Below, piece after piece: positions 25,668 through 34,263 of a stretch of DNA of 64,000 nucleotides. Within the stretch, counting starts at the first letter, position 1; each line of letters starts with the position of its first letter. The stretch comes from SIG424 sp045546695. Its GTDB lineage: Bacteria; Bacillota; Clostridia; UBA1212; UBA1255. Made by a program: the position numbers and the translations under genes. Under the pieces are notes generated by a model. It searched no databases, had not been told where the DNA came from, and saw nothing but the letters and a program-made list of their open reading frames with translations. The stretch is taken from contig JAZQDE010000012.1 in NCBI GenBank assembly GCA_045546695.1, positions 28,309 to 92,308 on the forward strand. Reading direction: 5' to 3'.

Positions 25668-26615
25668 ATGAATAATTATGTTATTATCCCTGATACATCA
25701 TGCGACCTGACAGCGAACCTCAGAGCCCGTTTTGACATTCCTGATTATCTGCGCGGCGTTATCACATACCCCGATGGGCATTCCGAACACATCAATCTCG
25801 ACTGGGAAAATATTACTCCAAAAGAGTTTTACGAATCGATGAAGGACAAAAAGTCTCTTTACAAGACAAGCGCAGTCAATCCTGACGAAGCACTCGAAGT
25901 TTTTGAAAAATACCTTTCACAGGGACAAGACGTTCTTTCCATTTCACTGTCATCTGCTCTCAGCAGCACATACAATGTGTGCCTGCAGGCTGCAAAGCTC
26001 GCTATGGATAAATATCCCGGACGCAAAGTAATCTGCATCGACTCCCTGAGATATTCAACGGCACTCGCTCTGCTCGTTGTCCTTGCCGGTGAAAAGAAAA
26101 AAGAAGGCCTTTCACTGGAAGAAAATGCAAAATGGGTAGAGGAAAACAAACATACTATTCACCAGATGGGCCCGATGGACGATTTATTCTTCCTTTGCAG
26201 AACAGGCAGAATATCTAACTTCAAAGCATTCTTCGGCTCACTTATCGGCGTAAATCCGATGGCAGATTTTAACAGAAACGGTATGTCCGAAGTCCTCATC
26301 AAATGCAAAGGTAAACAAATCGCTTTTGATACAACTATAAAATACATGAAAGAGACCGGCATCGACCTCGATAAACAGCTTCTGTTCATTGCACACTCAA
26401 ACAGAGAGCAGCAGGCACAGAGACTTGCCGAGCTGGTTAAAGAAAACTTCAACCCGAAAGAAATCATCATTACAGACGTTGGTATGGCTTGCGGCTCATC
26501 AATCGGCCCCGGTCTGTGCGCTGTTTACTACGTAGGCAAGCCCCTTAGTGAAAACAACGAAGAAGAAAAAGCCATTATGAAGGCTCTCGACGAACAAATT
26601 AAAGCTAAAAAATAA
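25668..26615 (+). CDS. DegV/FakB fatty-acid-binding protein, copy 1
   Basis: The 315-residue protein has the DegV signature: VIIPDTSCDLTANLRARFDI at the N-terminus, SISLSSALSSTYN with the acyl-binding serines, then FLCRTGRISNFKAFFGSLIG and MACGSSIGPGLCAVYYVG. FakB proteins hold a fatty acid in a buried pocket while FakA phosphorylates the carboxylate. I use the ATG at 25668 with GGAGG six bases upstream; the TTG at 25638 overlaps the promoter. The next two genes are a second FakB and FakA. Copy 1 has a slightly longer C-terminus than copy 2. Confidence 0.9.
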   Translation: MNNYVIIPDTSCDLTANLRARFDIPDYLRGVITYPDGHSEHINLDWENITPKEFYESMKDKKSLYKTSAVNPDEALEVFEKYLSQGQDVLSISLSSALSSTYNVCLQAAKLAMDKYPGRKVICIDSLRYSTALALLVVLAGEKKKEGLSLEENAKWVEENKHTIHQMGPMDDLFFLCRTGRISNFKAFFGSLIGVNPMADFNRNGMSEVLIKCKGKQIAFDTTIKYMKETGIDLDKQLLFIAHSNREQQAQRLAELVKENFNPKEIIITDVGMACGSSIGPGLCAVYYVGKPLSENNEEEKAIMKALDEQIKAKK

Positions 26616-26629
26616 AAAGGAGCGTTATT

Positions 26630-27520
26630 ATGAAAAAATATGTAATTATTGCCGATTCTACATGCGATTTAGATGCCGACTTGCTCAAAGAGTACGACAT
26701 CGACTATGCAAAAATGGGATATGTTATTGACGAAAAAGAATATCCTGCAGCGCTGGAATGGGATACAGTAAGCCCAAAAGAATATTACGACATGATGAGA
26801 AATGGTAAAAAGATCAGAACTCTTCAGGTAACAGGCGAGACATTCAAAGAGAAATTCAATTCATATATTGAAAAAGATATGGATATTCTTTACATAGGAT
26901 GTTCCTCTGCCCTCTCAGGATCAGTTAACCTCGGTGCAATCGTTGCAAGAGATTTAATGGCAGAACACCCCGGCGTATCAATCCGCGTCATCGACACAAA
27001 GATAAGTTCTTTAGGTCAGGGCCACCTGGCACTCACAGCCTCAAAAATGCGCAGTGAAGGCAAGACTTTAGATGAAGTAGCAGACTATATTGAATCAATC
27101 AAACTGACACTCAACCAGTTTGGTACAGTAGATTCAATGGAGTACCTCAAAAGAGCCGGCAGAATCAAAGCATCTAAAGCATTTTTCGGTAATCTCTTTG
27201 GTATAAAGCCAATTATCATTTCTGACGTACTCGGCCAGAATTACGCATTCAAAAAGGTAAAAGGCTCTTATAACAGCAAGCTCGAGATCGCAAAATGCAT
27301 CGCTGAATGCGTTATCGACTCAGAAAACCAGACACTTTATATCTCTCACGCAGATTGCATCGAAGAAGCAAACATTCTCCGCGATGAGATTCTGAAGCTT
27401 GCAAAATTCAAAGACGTATATATGAACTACATCGGACCAATCGTTGGCGCATCAGTAGGCCCCGGCACACTTATCGCATACTGCGTTGGCAAAGAAGTAA
27501 CAATCGAAGGAAAAGAGTGA
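26630..27520 (+). CDS. DegV/FakB fatty-acid-binding protein, copy 2
   Basis: The 296-residue protein has the same plan as the preceding gene: VIIADSTCDLDADLLKEYDI, YIGCSSALSGSVN, YLKRAGRIKASKAFFGNLFG, and VGASVGPGTLIAYCVG. In Gram-positive bacteria paralogous FakBs prefer different chains (saturated against unsaturated), so a split of substrates is plausible here but cannot be read from sequence. It follows copy 1 by 14 bases with its own AGGAG site, and its stop overlaps the fakA start (GTGA). Confidence 0.9.
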   Translation: MKKYVIIADSTCDLDADLLKEYDIDYAKMGYVIDEKEYPAALEWDTVSPKEYYDMMRNGKKIRTLQVTGETFKEKFNSYIEKDMDILYIGCSSALSGSVNLGAIVARDLMAEHPGVSIRVIDTKISSLGQGHLALTASKMRSEGKTLDEVADYIESIKLTLNQFGTVDSMEYLKRAGRIKASKAFFGNLFGIKPIIISDVLGQNYAFKKVKGSYNSKLEIAKCIAECVIDSENQTLYISHADCIEEANILRDEILKLAKFKDVYMNYIGPIVGASVGPGTLIAYCVGKEVTIEGKE

Positions 27521-29169
27521 TTCAATCAATGCATTTTACCGGGATAGACGGACAGCTGCTAAGAGCAATGTTCACCGCAGGTTATAACAATCTGAAAAAA
27601 AACATTGCTCTCATAGATTCTCTTAATGTATTTCCTGTACCGGATGGCGACACAGGTACAAATATGTCTTTGACCTGGGAAGGCGGCCTCAAGGCACTTG
27701 CCCTGTCAGATGCAGCTGACGTTGATAACTGTCTGCAAATATTTGCCAGGGGCGCGCTTCTCAACGCCCGTGGCAATTCCGGCGTTATTCTGTCTCAATT
27801 TGTAAGAGGCCTTGCTGATTTTTCAAAAGGCCTTGAATCTTTTTCCATAAACGACTTTACTGCCGCACTCGCATCAGGCACATCCAAGGCATACAGTGCG
27901 GTTATAAAGCCGACAGAAGGCACAATGCTGACTGTCATGCGTCAGACGGCCGAATTTGCCAAAAAATCCCACAATGAATTTGATTCCTTCCTGTCATTTT
28001 TCACAGCTGTCATCGGTGCGATGCAAGAATCCCTTCAGCACACGCCCGAACTACTCCCCGTATTAAAAGAAGCGGGCGTTGTAGACAGCGGCGGAGCCGG
28101 ACTTCTTTGTATTTTCGAGGGTATGCTTTGCGCTCTCAACGGTGAAAAGCCCGAAGACATTACCTTTGACGTTGCAACTTCGGCTCAGACCGTCGACGCA
28201 TCATCTACTTTCAGGCGCGACAGCGTGCTGGAATTCGGTTATTGCACTGAATTTATCCTGCGTCTCATGGACGCCAAAGTCGATATTGACAACTTCGAAA
28301 TAAAGACAATTATTGGTTTTCTTGAAATAAACGGAGACTCTATCGTCGCCATCAAAGACGACGACCTTGTAAAAGTGCACGTGCACACGTTTTCACCGGG
28401 AGATATTCTCAATTACTGCCAGAGATTCGGCGAATTTATCTCTATAAAGATTGAAAACATGTCAGTGCAGCACAGCGAAAGCACGGCGCCTGCCGCAAAC
28501 AGACAAAAATATGCTGTTGTATCCGTGTGCAGCGGTGACGGCATAAAGGAGTATTTCAGCAACATCGGTGTCAGCTACATTATCGACGGCGGCCAGACCC
28601 AGAATCCGCCAATGGAAGATTTCATCAAGGCATACGACGCAGTTAACGCCGACGATATCTTTGTGCTTCCAAATAATTCCAATATCATTCTTGTGGCACG
28701 CCAGTCAGCAGAGCATTACAAGAATTCTACGATTCATATCATACCTACAAAATCTATTGCTGAAGGCTACTCTGCCCTGTCAATGATGGACCTTTCACAC
28801 GACAGTGCCGACGAAATCATCGCCGACATGGAATATGCGCTGGGAAATGTTTCCACCGCGCTCGTTACGAGAGCCAGCCGCGACGCGACGTACAACGGTC
28901 TTGATATCCGCAAAGGCAAATTTATCGGTCTTGACAAAGAAACGATTTATTCCTGCGAAGAGACTCTGTTCGACGCTGCATGCAAACTGACAGACAGCAT
29001 TGAAGATATCGAAAACAAGCAGGTTATCACGCTTTTTTACGGTGAAAATACGACCGAAGACGACGTTTTCGAGTTTTTCAACTATATTAATGAAAAATAT
29101 CCTCTCATTGAGACCGGCGCCATATACGGTGGCCAGAAAATATATGATTTTATAATGGCTATAGAATAA
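27517..29169 (+). CDS. fakA: Fatty acid kinase FakA (DhaL/DAK2 domain)
   Basis: The 550-residue protein has an N-terminal DhaL-type kinase domain with NVFPVPDGDTGTNMSLT (Asp43, Asp45 bind Mg-ATP) and ARGNSGVILSQFVRG, a middle segment, and the FakA/YloV C-terminal domain ending EKYPLIETGAIYGGQKIYDF. It should phosphorylate FakB-bound fatty acids to acyl phosphates. The start is a GTG at 27517 overlapping the upstream stop, with AAGGA five bases before it; an ATG four codons on is further from that site. PlsX, the enzyme that uses acyl phosphate, follows. Confidence 0.92.
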   Translation: MIQSMHFTGIDGQLLRAMFTAGYNNLKKNIALIDSLNVFPVPDGDTGTNMSLTWEGGLKALALSDAADVDNCLQIFARGALLNARGNSGVILSQFVRGLADFSKGLESFSINDFTAALASGTSKAYSAVIKPTEGTMLTVMRQTAEFAKKSHNEFDSFLSFFTAVIGAMQESLQHTPELLPVLKEAGVVDSGGAGLLCIFEGMLCALNGEKPEDITFDVATSAQTVDASSTFRRDSVLEFGYCTEFILRLMDAKVDIDNFEIKTIIGFLEINGDSIVAIKDDDLVKVHVHTFSPGDILNYCQRFGEFISIKIENMSVQHSESTAPAANRQKYAVVSVCSGDGIKEYFSNIGVSYIIDGGQTQNPPMEDFIKAYDAVNADDIFVLPNNSNIILVARQSAEHYKNSTIHIIPTKSIAEGYSALSMMDLSHDSADEIIADMEYALGNVSTALVTRASRDATYNGLDIRKGKFIGLDKETIYSCEETLFDAACKLTDSIEDIENKQVITLFYGENTTEDDVFEFFNYINEKYPLIETGAIYGGQKIYDFIMAIE

Positions 29170-29187
29170 TCCCAAAGGAGCAAGGAC

Positions 29188-30180
29188 ATGAAAAAATATA
29201 TAATCGACATCTACGGAGCCGACAGTGGCTACAGCGTTGTTATCGACGGAGCACTTGAAGCTCTTGAGCAGTTTGAAGACATCCGCATCGTGCTGTGCGG
29301 CGATGAAAACACAATAAAAGAATATCTCATGACAAAAACGTATGATGCTACCCGTGTTGATATCGTTCACGCTCCCGAAGAGATTACAAATCATGAGCCT
29401 CCGACTGTTATTTTCGATAAAAAGCAGAATTCTTCTCTTGCAATCGGCATCAATATATTAAAAGACGACCCGGACGCAGCTGCTATGATATCCCCCGGCA
29501 ACACCGGCGCAGTGCTCGTCGGCTCTATTTTCAAGCTCGGCATGTCCGTACCGCTTAAGCAGCCGGCTCTTGCCAGCATGCTTCCGTGCCACAACGGCAA
29601 ACTCGTCGGCCTGATTGATTGTGGTGCAAACATGGATTGCAAACCTGCTCATCTGGCAAAATATGCCATTATGGGCTCTGTCCTCATGAAATGCCGCAGC
29701 GGCATCGAAAATCCAAAAGTTGGTTTGCTTTCAGTAGGTAAAGAAGAAGGCAAAGGCAATATACAGACAAAAGAAGCCTTCGGCCTCATTAAAGAGACAG
29801 GCGTTAATTTCATCGGCAACATTGAAGGCAGCGACGTGCTCGCAGGCGACGTCGACGTCGTTGTATGCGATGGTTTTTCTGGAAACGTTCTTATGAAAAA
29901 TGCCGAGGCAAACGGCAAGATTGCTATGGGTATGATCGACGACATTTTAAAAAGCGAGCAGCCCGGCAGTCATACATATGAAACCCTCATGGCCCTTCGT
30001 GAAAAGCTTTTCATGACTTTTGACTTCAACTCACGCGGCGGAGCTACTTTCCTCGGTGTAAAAAAGATTCTTATAAAAGCACACGGAAGCGCAAACAGTA
30101 AGACAATCGCCTCCTGTATAGGTCAGGCTCAGATTCTTGAATCAAAAGGATTTATCGACTCCATGAACCGGGCTTTATAA
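29188..30180 (+). CDS. plsX: Phosphate acyltransferase PlsX
   Basis: The 330-residue protein matches PlsX: an N-terminal Rossmann-like DIYGADSGYSVVIDGALEAL, SPGNTGAVLVGSIFKLG, GLIDCGANMDCKPAHLAKYA, and GNVLMKNAEA in the second half. PlsX interconverts acyl-ACP and acyl-phosphate. Next to FakA, FakB and ACP it would move scavenged chains onto ACP or feed acyl phosphate to PlsY. No plsY is in the window. A GGAG site precedes the ATG. The 3' end overlaps the convergent GT2 gene by 29 bases. Confidence 0.92.
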   Translation: MKKYIIDIYGADSGYSVVIDGALEALEQFEDIRIVLCGDENTIKEYLMTKTYDATRVDIVHAPEEITNHEPPTVIFDKKQNSSLAIGINILKDDPDAAAMISPGNTGAVLVGSIFKLGMSVPLKQPALASMLPCHNGKLVGLIDCGANMDCKPAHLAKYAIMGSVLMKCRSGIENPKVGLLSVGKEEGKGNIQTKEAFGLIKETGVNFIGNIEGSDVLAGDVDVVVCDGFSGNVLMKNAEANGKIAMGMIDDILKSEQPGSHTYETLMALREKLFMTFDFNSRGGATFLGVKKILIKAHGSANSKTIASCIGQAQILESKGFIDSMNRAL

Positions 30181-31168
30181 GTTTAAGTAAGAAATATTCA
30201 ATCGGAGCCGCCAGAATAATCGCAATATTATGCGCAATGATAAGCGGTAGCCCCAAGAGTTTAAACGGCACACAAATTGACATAACTATACTGAATCTTA
30301 TGGCTGCAAACAGGAAAAATCTTCCTGTTATCTGGTAGTGTACTCTGCGGAAAATGAAAAACTTGTTGAAAAACCAGCACACCATGGCGCTTAACATGTA
30401 TACCATCGGCACAGTGCGCAGCCATCCGTCCCACCCGATAAAAATTGTAATCAGAATAAGACAAAGCTGAATGTTAGCAAATGAAATAAGCGTTGCACTC
30501 GCTGTTTTAAACATTTTTTTATAAATACGGATTGTGTCTTTTACAGGATTGAAATGAGATGAACTGTTGCCGTCAAGATATACCGTGTCAATCGGCACCT
30601 CTGTAACTTTAATCTTCTGGCGGTCTATAAACATAAGTACGTTCATTTCATAATCGTACTTATCGCCTTCAACATTCACAAGCCATGAAATATACTCAAC
30701 CTTAAAGCCTCTTAATCCCGACTGATTATCCTGAAGATAATGACCTGTAAGCATAGCAAAAACGATTCTGGACAAACTGTTTCCGAATCTTGATCTCAAA
30801 GGAACATCGCCCTTAAGTCCGCGCATAGTCAGCACAAAGTTGCTGCCTTCTTCGAGCTTTTCACGCACGCGGCAAATATCCTTGACAAGGTGCTGCCCGT
30901 CGCTGTCAGCAGTAATAAAATGAGTCGCCTCGGGATACGTCTCCCTGAGCACTCTCATTCCATTTTTGAGCGTGGCACCTTTTCCCATATTATGGGGATT
31001 GTGAATAACAACAGCATATTCTTCTGCTTGTCTGAAGAGGTCTGCATATTCCTCGCCACTACCGTCATCAACGACCAATATATCAAAATCTTTTTCTTTT
31101 AACTCCTTAACCAGAGTGACCATCTTGTCATCAGGCTTGTACGCAGGAATAAGCGCAACAGCATTCAT
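30152..31168 (-). CDS. GT2 glycosyltransferase fused to a GtrA-like membrane domain
   Basis: Residues 1-about 215 are a GT2 domain with LIPAYKPDDKM, ILVVDDGSG and the metal motif in ADSDGQH. Residues about 225-335 carry four membrane helices of the GtrA type, with WFFNKFFIFRR as the typical loop. The fusion suggests making and flipping or presenting a polyprenyl-linked sugar. I take the ATG at 31168 because GTGGAGAG lies just upstream; the GTG at 31180 is part of that site. It is transcribed against plsX with a 29-base overlap and diverges from the lipase-like gene at 31324. Confidence 0.82.
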   Translation of the reverse strand: MNAVALIPAYKPDDKMVTLVKELKEKDFDILVVDDGSGEEYADLFRQAEEYAVVIHNPHNMGKGATLKNGMRVLRETYPEATHFITADSDGQHLVKDICRVREKLEEGSNFVLTMRGLKGDVPLRSRFGNSLSRIVFAMLTGHYLQDNQSGLRGFKVEYISWLVNVEGDKYDYEMNVLMFIDRQKIKVTEVPIDTVYLDGNSSSHFNPVKDTIRIYKKMFKTASATLISFANIQLCLILITIFIGWDGWLRTVPMVYMLSAMVCWFFNKFFIFRRVHYQITGRFFLFAAIRFSIVMSICVPFKLLGLPLIIAHNIAIILAAPIEYFLLKLIKPGSWSR

Positions 31169-31238
31169 ATTTCTCTCCACAAGTAAAAATCCACGACTAT
31201 TTTAACCGTAAACTGGCAAAACTAAATCGAAAATATGT

Positions 31239-31296
31239 TGATTTTCAATCCAGCTGATTATACAATGTATAAGTTATTATTGTCAATCAATAATAA
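31239..31296 (+). promoter_or_regulatory. Candidate promoter with a 9-bp inverted repeat in the leader
   Basis: TTGATT (31239-31244) and TACAAT (31261-31266) are spaced by 16 bases upstream of the lipase-like gene. Just downstream, TTATTATTG (31274-31282) and CAATAATAA (31288-31296) form a perfect 9-bp inverted repeat with a 5-base gap. It lies where a repressor would block transcription. No T-tract follows, so it is not a terminator. Confidence 0.5.
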
Positions 31297-31323
31297 GGAA
31301 ACACGAGCAAAGCAGGCAAAAAA

Positions 31324-32307
31324 ATGGCGAAATTATTTGAAAATCCCAATAAAAAATGCAAAATTATAAAAGATTGCGATTTTTGTACAGAAATGACAAA
31401 GATAGAATCCGTATTGTCAGAATATGCAACACGCGGATACTTCGAAACGTTTGACGGAAACAAGATGGAATACGAATTCTACAAAGTTTCACAACCCAGA
31501 GCCAACCTCGTCATTTCTCACGGCTTTACAGAATTTATGGAAAAATACCTGGAAATGGTATGGTACTTTATCAACATGGGATACAACGTTTTTCTGCTTT
31601 CACACAGAGGTCACGGCGACTCATACAGAATTTTCGATGATTACGAACTTACACATATAGATTCATTTTATGACTACGTAGAAGATTTTTCATGCTTTGT
31701 TGACAAGATATTTTTACCAAATGCAGATGAAAAACTGCCGAATTATATCTTTTCACATTCTATGGGCGGCTCAATCACTGCTCTTTATCTGTCAAAACAT
31801 CATGATATCTTCAGCAAAGCAATCTATTCTGCGCCTATGGTTTGTCCGATAACCGCCGGACTTCCAAGAATTATCACAAAATTGTTTGCACGAAACGAGA
31901 TTCGCAAGCACGGCATCCACAGTCCTTTTAAATATGGTACAGCATTCACTGCAACGCCACCTATTGATCCCGATCCGTGCCTCAGCAAAGAGCGTTTTAT
32001 TTACTATCTGGACAAACGTATAAATAACAAAAAATACCAGAACAGCGTTCCTACTAATACGTGGCTCTACGAATCTGTCAGCCTGCAGCCGAAGGTTATT
32101 AAATGTGCCCCGAAAATCACAGCAAATTGCCTGCTTATGCTCGCAGAGATTGACAAAGTTGTACAGACAAAGCCACAGCATGCTTTTTTCAGGAAGCTTC
32201 AGAATGCAAAGATGGTCACTCTTAAACATACGCGCCATTCTATGCTCACCTTGCGCTCAGATATTTTTGAATCTTTTATGAACGAAGTCTTTGATTTCCT
32301 GTCATAA
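31324..32307 (+). CDS. Alpha/beta hydrolase, lysophospholipase/monoacylglycerol-lipase type
   Basis: The 327-residue protein has an alpha/beta-hydrolase fold: the oxyanion region VISHGFTEFMEKY, FLLSHRGHGDS, and the nucleophile elbow FSHSMGGS with Ser146 (SHSMG; the first Gly of GxSxG is Ser). The late acid and His are in LLMLAEIDKVV and LKHTRHSML. The closest family pattern is the PldB-like lysophospholipase / monoglyceride lipase group. With no signal peptide it acts inside the cell. Placed beside the fatty-acid locus it could release chains from lysolipids or monoglycerides; that is inference. Confidence 0.82.
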   Translation: MAKLFENPNKKCKIIKDCDFCTEMTKIESVLSEYATRGYFETFDGNKMEYEFYKVSQPRANLVISHGFTEFMEKYLEMVWYFINMGYNVFLLSHRGHGDSYRIFDDYELTHIDSFYDYVEDFSCFVDKIFLPNADEKLPNYIFSHSMGGSITALYLSKHHDIFSKAIYSAPMVCPITAGLPRIITKLFARNEIRKHGIHSPFKYGTAFTATPPIDPDPCLSKERFIYYLDKRINNKKYQNSVPTNTWLYESVSLQPKVIKCAPKITANCLLMLAEIDKVVQTKPQHAFFRKLQNAKMVTLKHTRHSMLTLRSDIFESFMNEVFDFLS

Positions 32308-32318
32308 TATGATATACT
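32291..32318 (+). promoter_or_regulatory. Candidate promoter of the second alpha/beta hydrolase gene
   Basis: TTGATT (32291-32296), inside the end of the preceding coding sequence, and TATACT (32313-32318) are spaced by 16 bases. The downstream start at 32355 has only a weak GGA-type ribosome-binding site. Confidence 0.5.
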
Positions 32319-32354
32319 CTTTAAGATTATATAAATAAACTACGGATGTGCTGA

Positions 32355-33308
32355 ATGGATCCACTTTTACTCACTATTATAATTGTTCTCGCAGTGCTTA
32401 TTGTTATAGGCGTTCCTGTTATTATAATGTTTAAAATCACTATGCCTATCGCAAGGAAAGTGTGCAAAGACACATTGGTCAAGACTTCACCTGACAAGTG
32501 GGGTCGTGTTTGCTCTGCTCCTGACAACGAAGAGCAGGTTGAGATGTGGGAGAGTGGTATCGCGTGGGCGCGTTCACACAGTGAAAAGATGCGCGAAGTT
32601 GCCATAACGAATGACGGTCTGCGCCTTGTCGGCGAATATTATGATTTTGGTTCTGACCGTTGTGTCCTGATTGTTCCCGGCAGATGCGAGTGCCTCCTGT
32701 ATTCATATTTCTACGCACAGTCATACACAGATAAAGCAAATATTCTTGTGTTCGATTCACGGTCTCACGGCCTCAGCGACGGTGACCGTTCATATCTCGG
32801 TTTTAAGGAAAACGAAGACCTCCTCAAATGGGCAGAATTTGCTCATGATGAGCTTGGCAACAAAGAGGTGTTTTTCCACGGTATCTGCATCGGTGCCGCT
32901 ACAGCAGTGCAGGCTCTTGCTCTGCCACATGCGCCCGACTACATAACAAAGCTTATTCTCGATGGATGTTATACGACTTTTTACGAAACATTCAAAAATC
33001 ATATGATCTACGATAACAGACCTGTTCATCCTGTAATCGATGAGATCAGACATATTCTGAAAAAAGAAATTGGCGCCGATATGAAAAAGCAAGGCCCGAT
33101 TTATCTGATAGATAAAGTAAAAGTGCCGACACTTTTTATTTCTACAACGCTTGATAAATTCTCCCTTCCTGAAAAGACCAAAGAACTTTTTGAAAAAAGT
33201 GGAAGTGTTGACAAGAAGCTTGTATGGTTTGACAAAGGAGCCCATTCCCACGTACGCATCAATAACGAAGAAAAATATAATGCTACTGTGCAGGAATTTA
33301 TTGGATAA
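32355..33308 (+). CDS. Membrane-anchored alpha/beta hydrolase with Cys in the nucleophile elbow
   Basis: The 317-residue protein starts with a membrane helix (about 4-28), followed by an alpha/beta-hydrolase domain like the YqkD/BEM46 group: VLIVPGRCECLL, VFDSRSHGLSDGDRSYLGF, then the elbow HGICIGAAT. Here the usual GxSxG serine is Cys178 (GGT ATC TGC ATC GGT in the DNA). The acid and His are probably in STTLDKFSLP and KGAHSHVR. A Cys nucleophile occurs in dienelactone hydrolases, so the protein may be active with different chemistry. The substrate is unknown. It lies between another hydrolase and a deacetylase. Confidence 0.78.
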   Translation: MDPLLLTIIIVLAVLIVIGVPVIIMFKITMPIARKVCKDTLVKTSPDKWGRVCSAPDNEEQVEMWESGIAWARSHSEKMREVAITNDGLRLVGEYYDFGSDRCVLIVPGRCECLLYSYFYAQSYTDKANILVFDSRSHGLSDGDRSYLGFKENEDLLKWAEFAHDELGNKEVFFHGICIGAATAVQALALPHAPDYITKLILDGCYTTFYETFKNHMIYDNRPVHPVIDEIRHILKKEIGADMKKQGPIYLIDKVKVPTLFISTTLDKFSLPEKTKELFEKSGSVDKKLVWFDKGAHSHVRINNEEKYNATVQEFIG

Positions 33309-33326
33309 CAGGAGTTTGCAGACAGA

Positions 33327-34175
33327 ATGAAGCCAAAGTTCGCCGTTTTTACAATTGATGTTGAATCCCTTTGCGATGCAGAGTGTCTGATGAGAAACAA
33401 TCTTGATTCAGACGTCACTGCGCTGGACGGTCTTGACCGTTATATAGAGCTCATGGACAGATATAATATCAAAGCGACGCTGTTCGTTCTCTGCCCTCTT
33501 CTGCCCCTCATCAAGGACAAGCTCAAAAAGTATATTCAAAACGGGCATCGCATTGAGCTTCACGGCTTTTCCCATAAATCACCTACCCTTCTGTCCGATG
33601 AAGAATTCCGTCGTGAAATGATTGAATCAAAAGAAATGATAGAACGTGAACTTGGCATTACTGTCAAAGGATACCGCGCTCCGCTATTCAGCCTTGACGA
33701 TAACAAGCTCAAAATTCTGCAGGATCTCGGCTTCAGATATGACGCAAGCAAACTTGATTATGCCCACGCACGTAACGTCGGCACAATTACAGTAGAATAC
33801 TTCAAGCAGTTCCTTAATGGTGCTTACAAGTCTGCATCAAACAACTTCTATGAGTTCAGTGTTCTTACCTCCTCCTTTTTCGGCAAGATTTTCCCGATTT
33901 CCGGAGGCGGATATTTAAGACTTGCTCCATGGCAATTCATGAAGCCTATTATCGAAAATTACATTAAATCAAACGATTATTATGTATTTTATCTTCATCC
34001 ACTTGATATCACAGAAGAAAAAATACCACATTTTAACAATCTCAAACCATATGACAGATATTATCTCTCTGTTGGTATAAAATCTTATCTTCAGAAGGTT
34101 GAACAGATAATTATTTGTCTTATACGCAATAATTATACGTTTGTTACGTTCAACGATCTTACTCATATTTATTAA
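33327..34175 (+). CDS. Polysaccharide deacetylase (NodB/CE4-like) family protein
   Basis: The 282-residue protein has a NodB-type barrel: the first motif is TIDVESL (Asp11, with Val-Glu in place of Asp-Gly), the metal-binding pair is ELHGFSHKSP (HxxxxH-type), and the third motif is GYRAPLFSLD. The C-terminal part has FYLHPLDI, the typical His-containing strand. This subtype resembles the PuuE/DUF3473-like deacetylases of exopolysaccharide clusters. No signal peptide is visible, so it probably acts in the cytoplasm. It follows the Cys-hydrolase gene by 18 bases with AGGAG upstream. Confidence 0.8.
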   Translation: MKPKFAVFTIDVESLCDAECLMRNNLDSDVTALDGLDRYIELMDRYNIKATLFVLCPLLPLIKDKLKKYIQNGHRIELHGFSHKSPTLLSDEEFRREMIESKEMIERELGITVKGYRAPLFSLDDNKLKILQDLGFRYDASKLDYAHARNVGTITVEYFKQFLNGAYKSASNNFYEFSVLTSSFFGKIFPISGGGYLRLAPWQFMKPIIENYIKSNDYYVFYLHPLDITEEKIPHFNNLKPYDRYYLSVGIKSYLQKVEQIIICLIRNNYTFVTFNDLTHIY

Positions 34176-34191
34176 TTCTTCTCTTATATAG

Positions 34192-34220
34192 TTGTTTTTT
34201 ATGCGTTTTAGCGGTATACT
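34192..34220 (+). promoter_or_regulatory. Sigma-A-type promoter of yebC-lgt
   Basis: TTGTTT (34192-34197) and TATACT (34215-34220) with a 17-base spacer, then GGAGG before the yebC ATG at 34264. Confidence 0.6.
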
Positions 34221-34263
34221 CTTATAGTTATAGATTAAGATAGACATTCGGAGGTTTTTTTAT

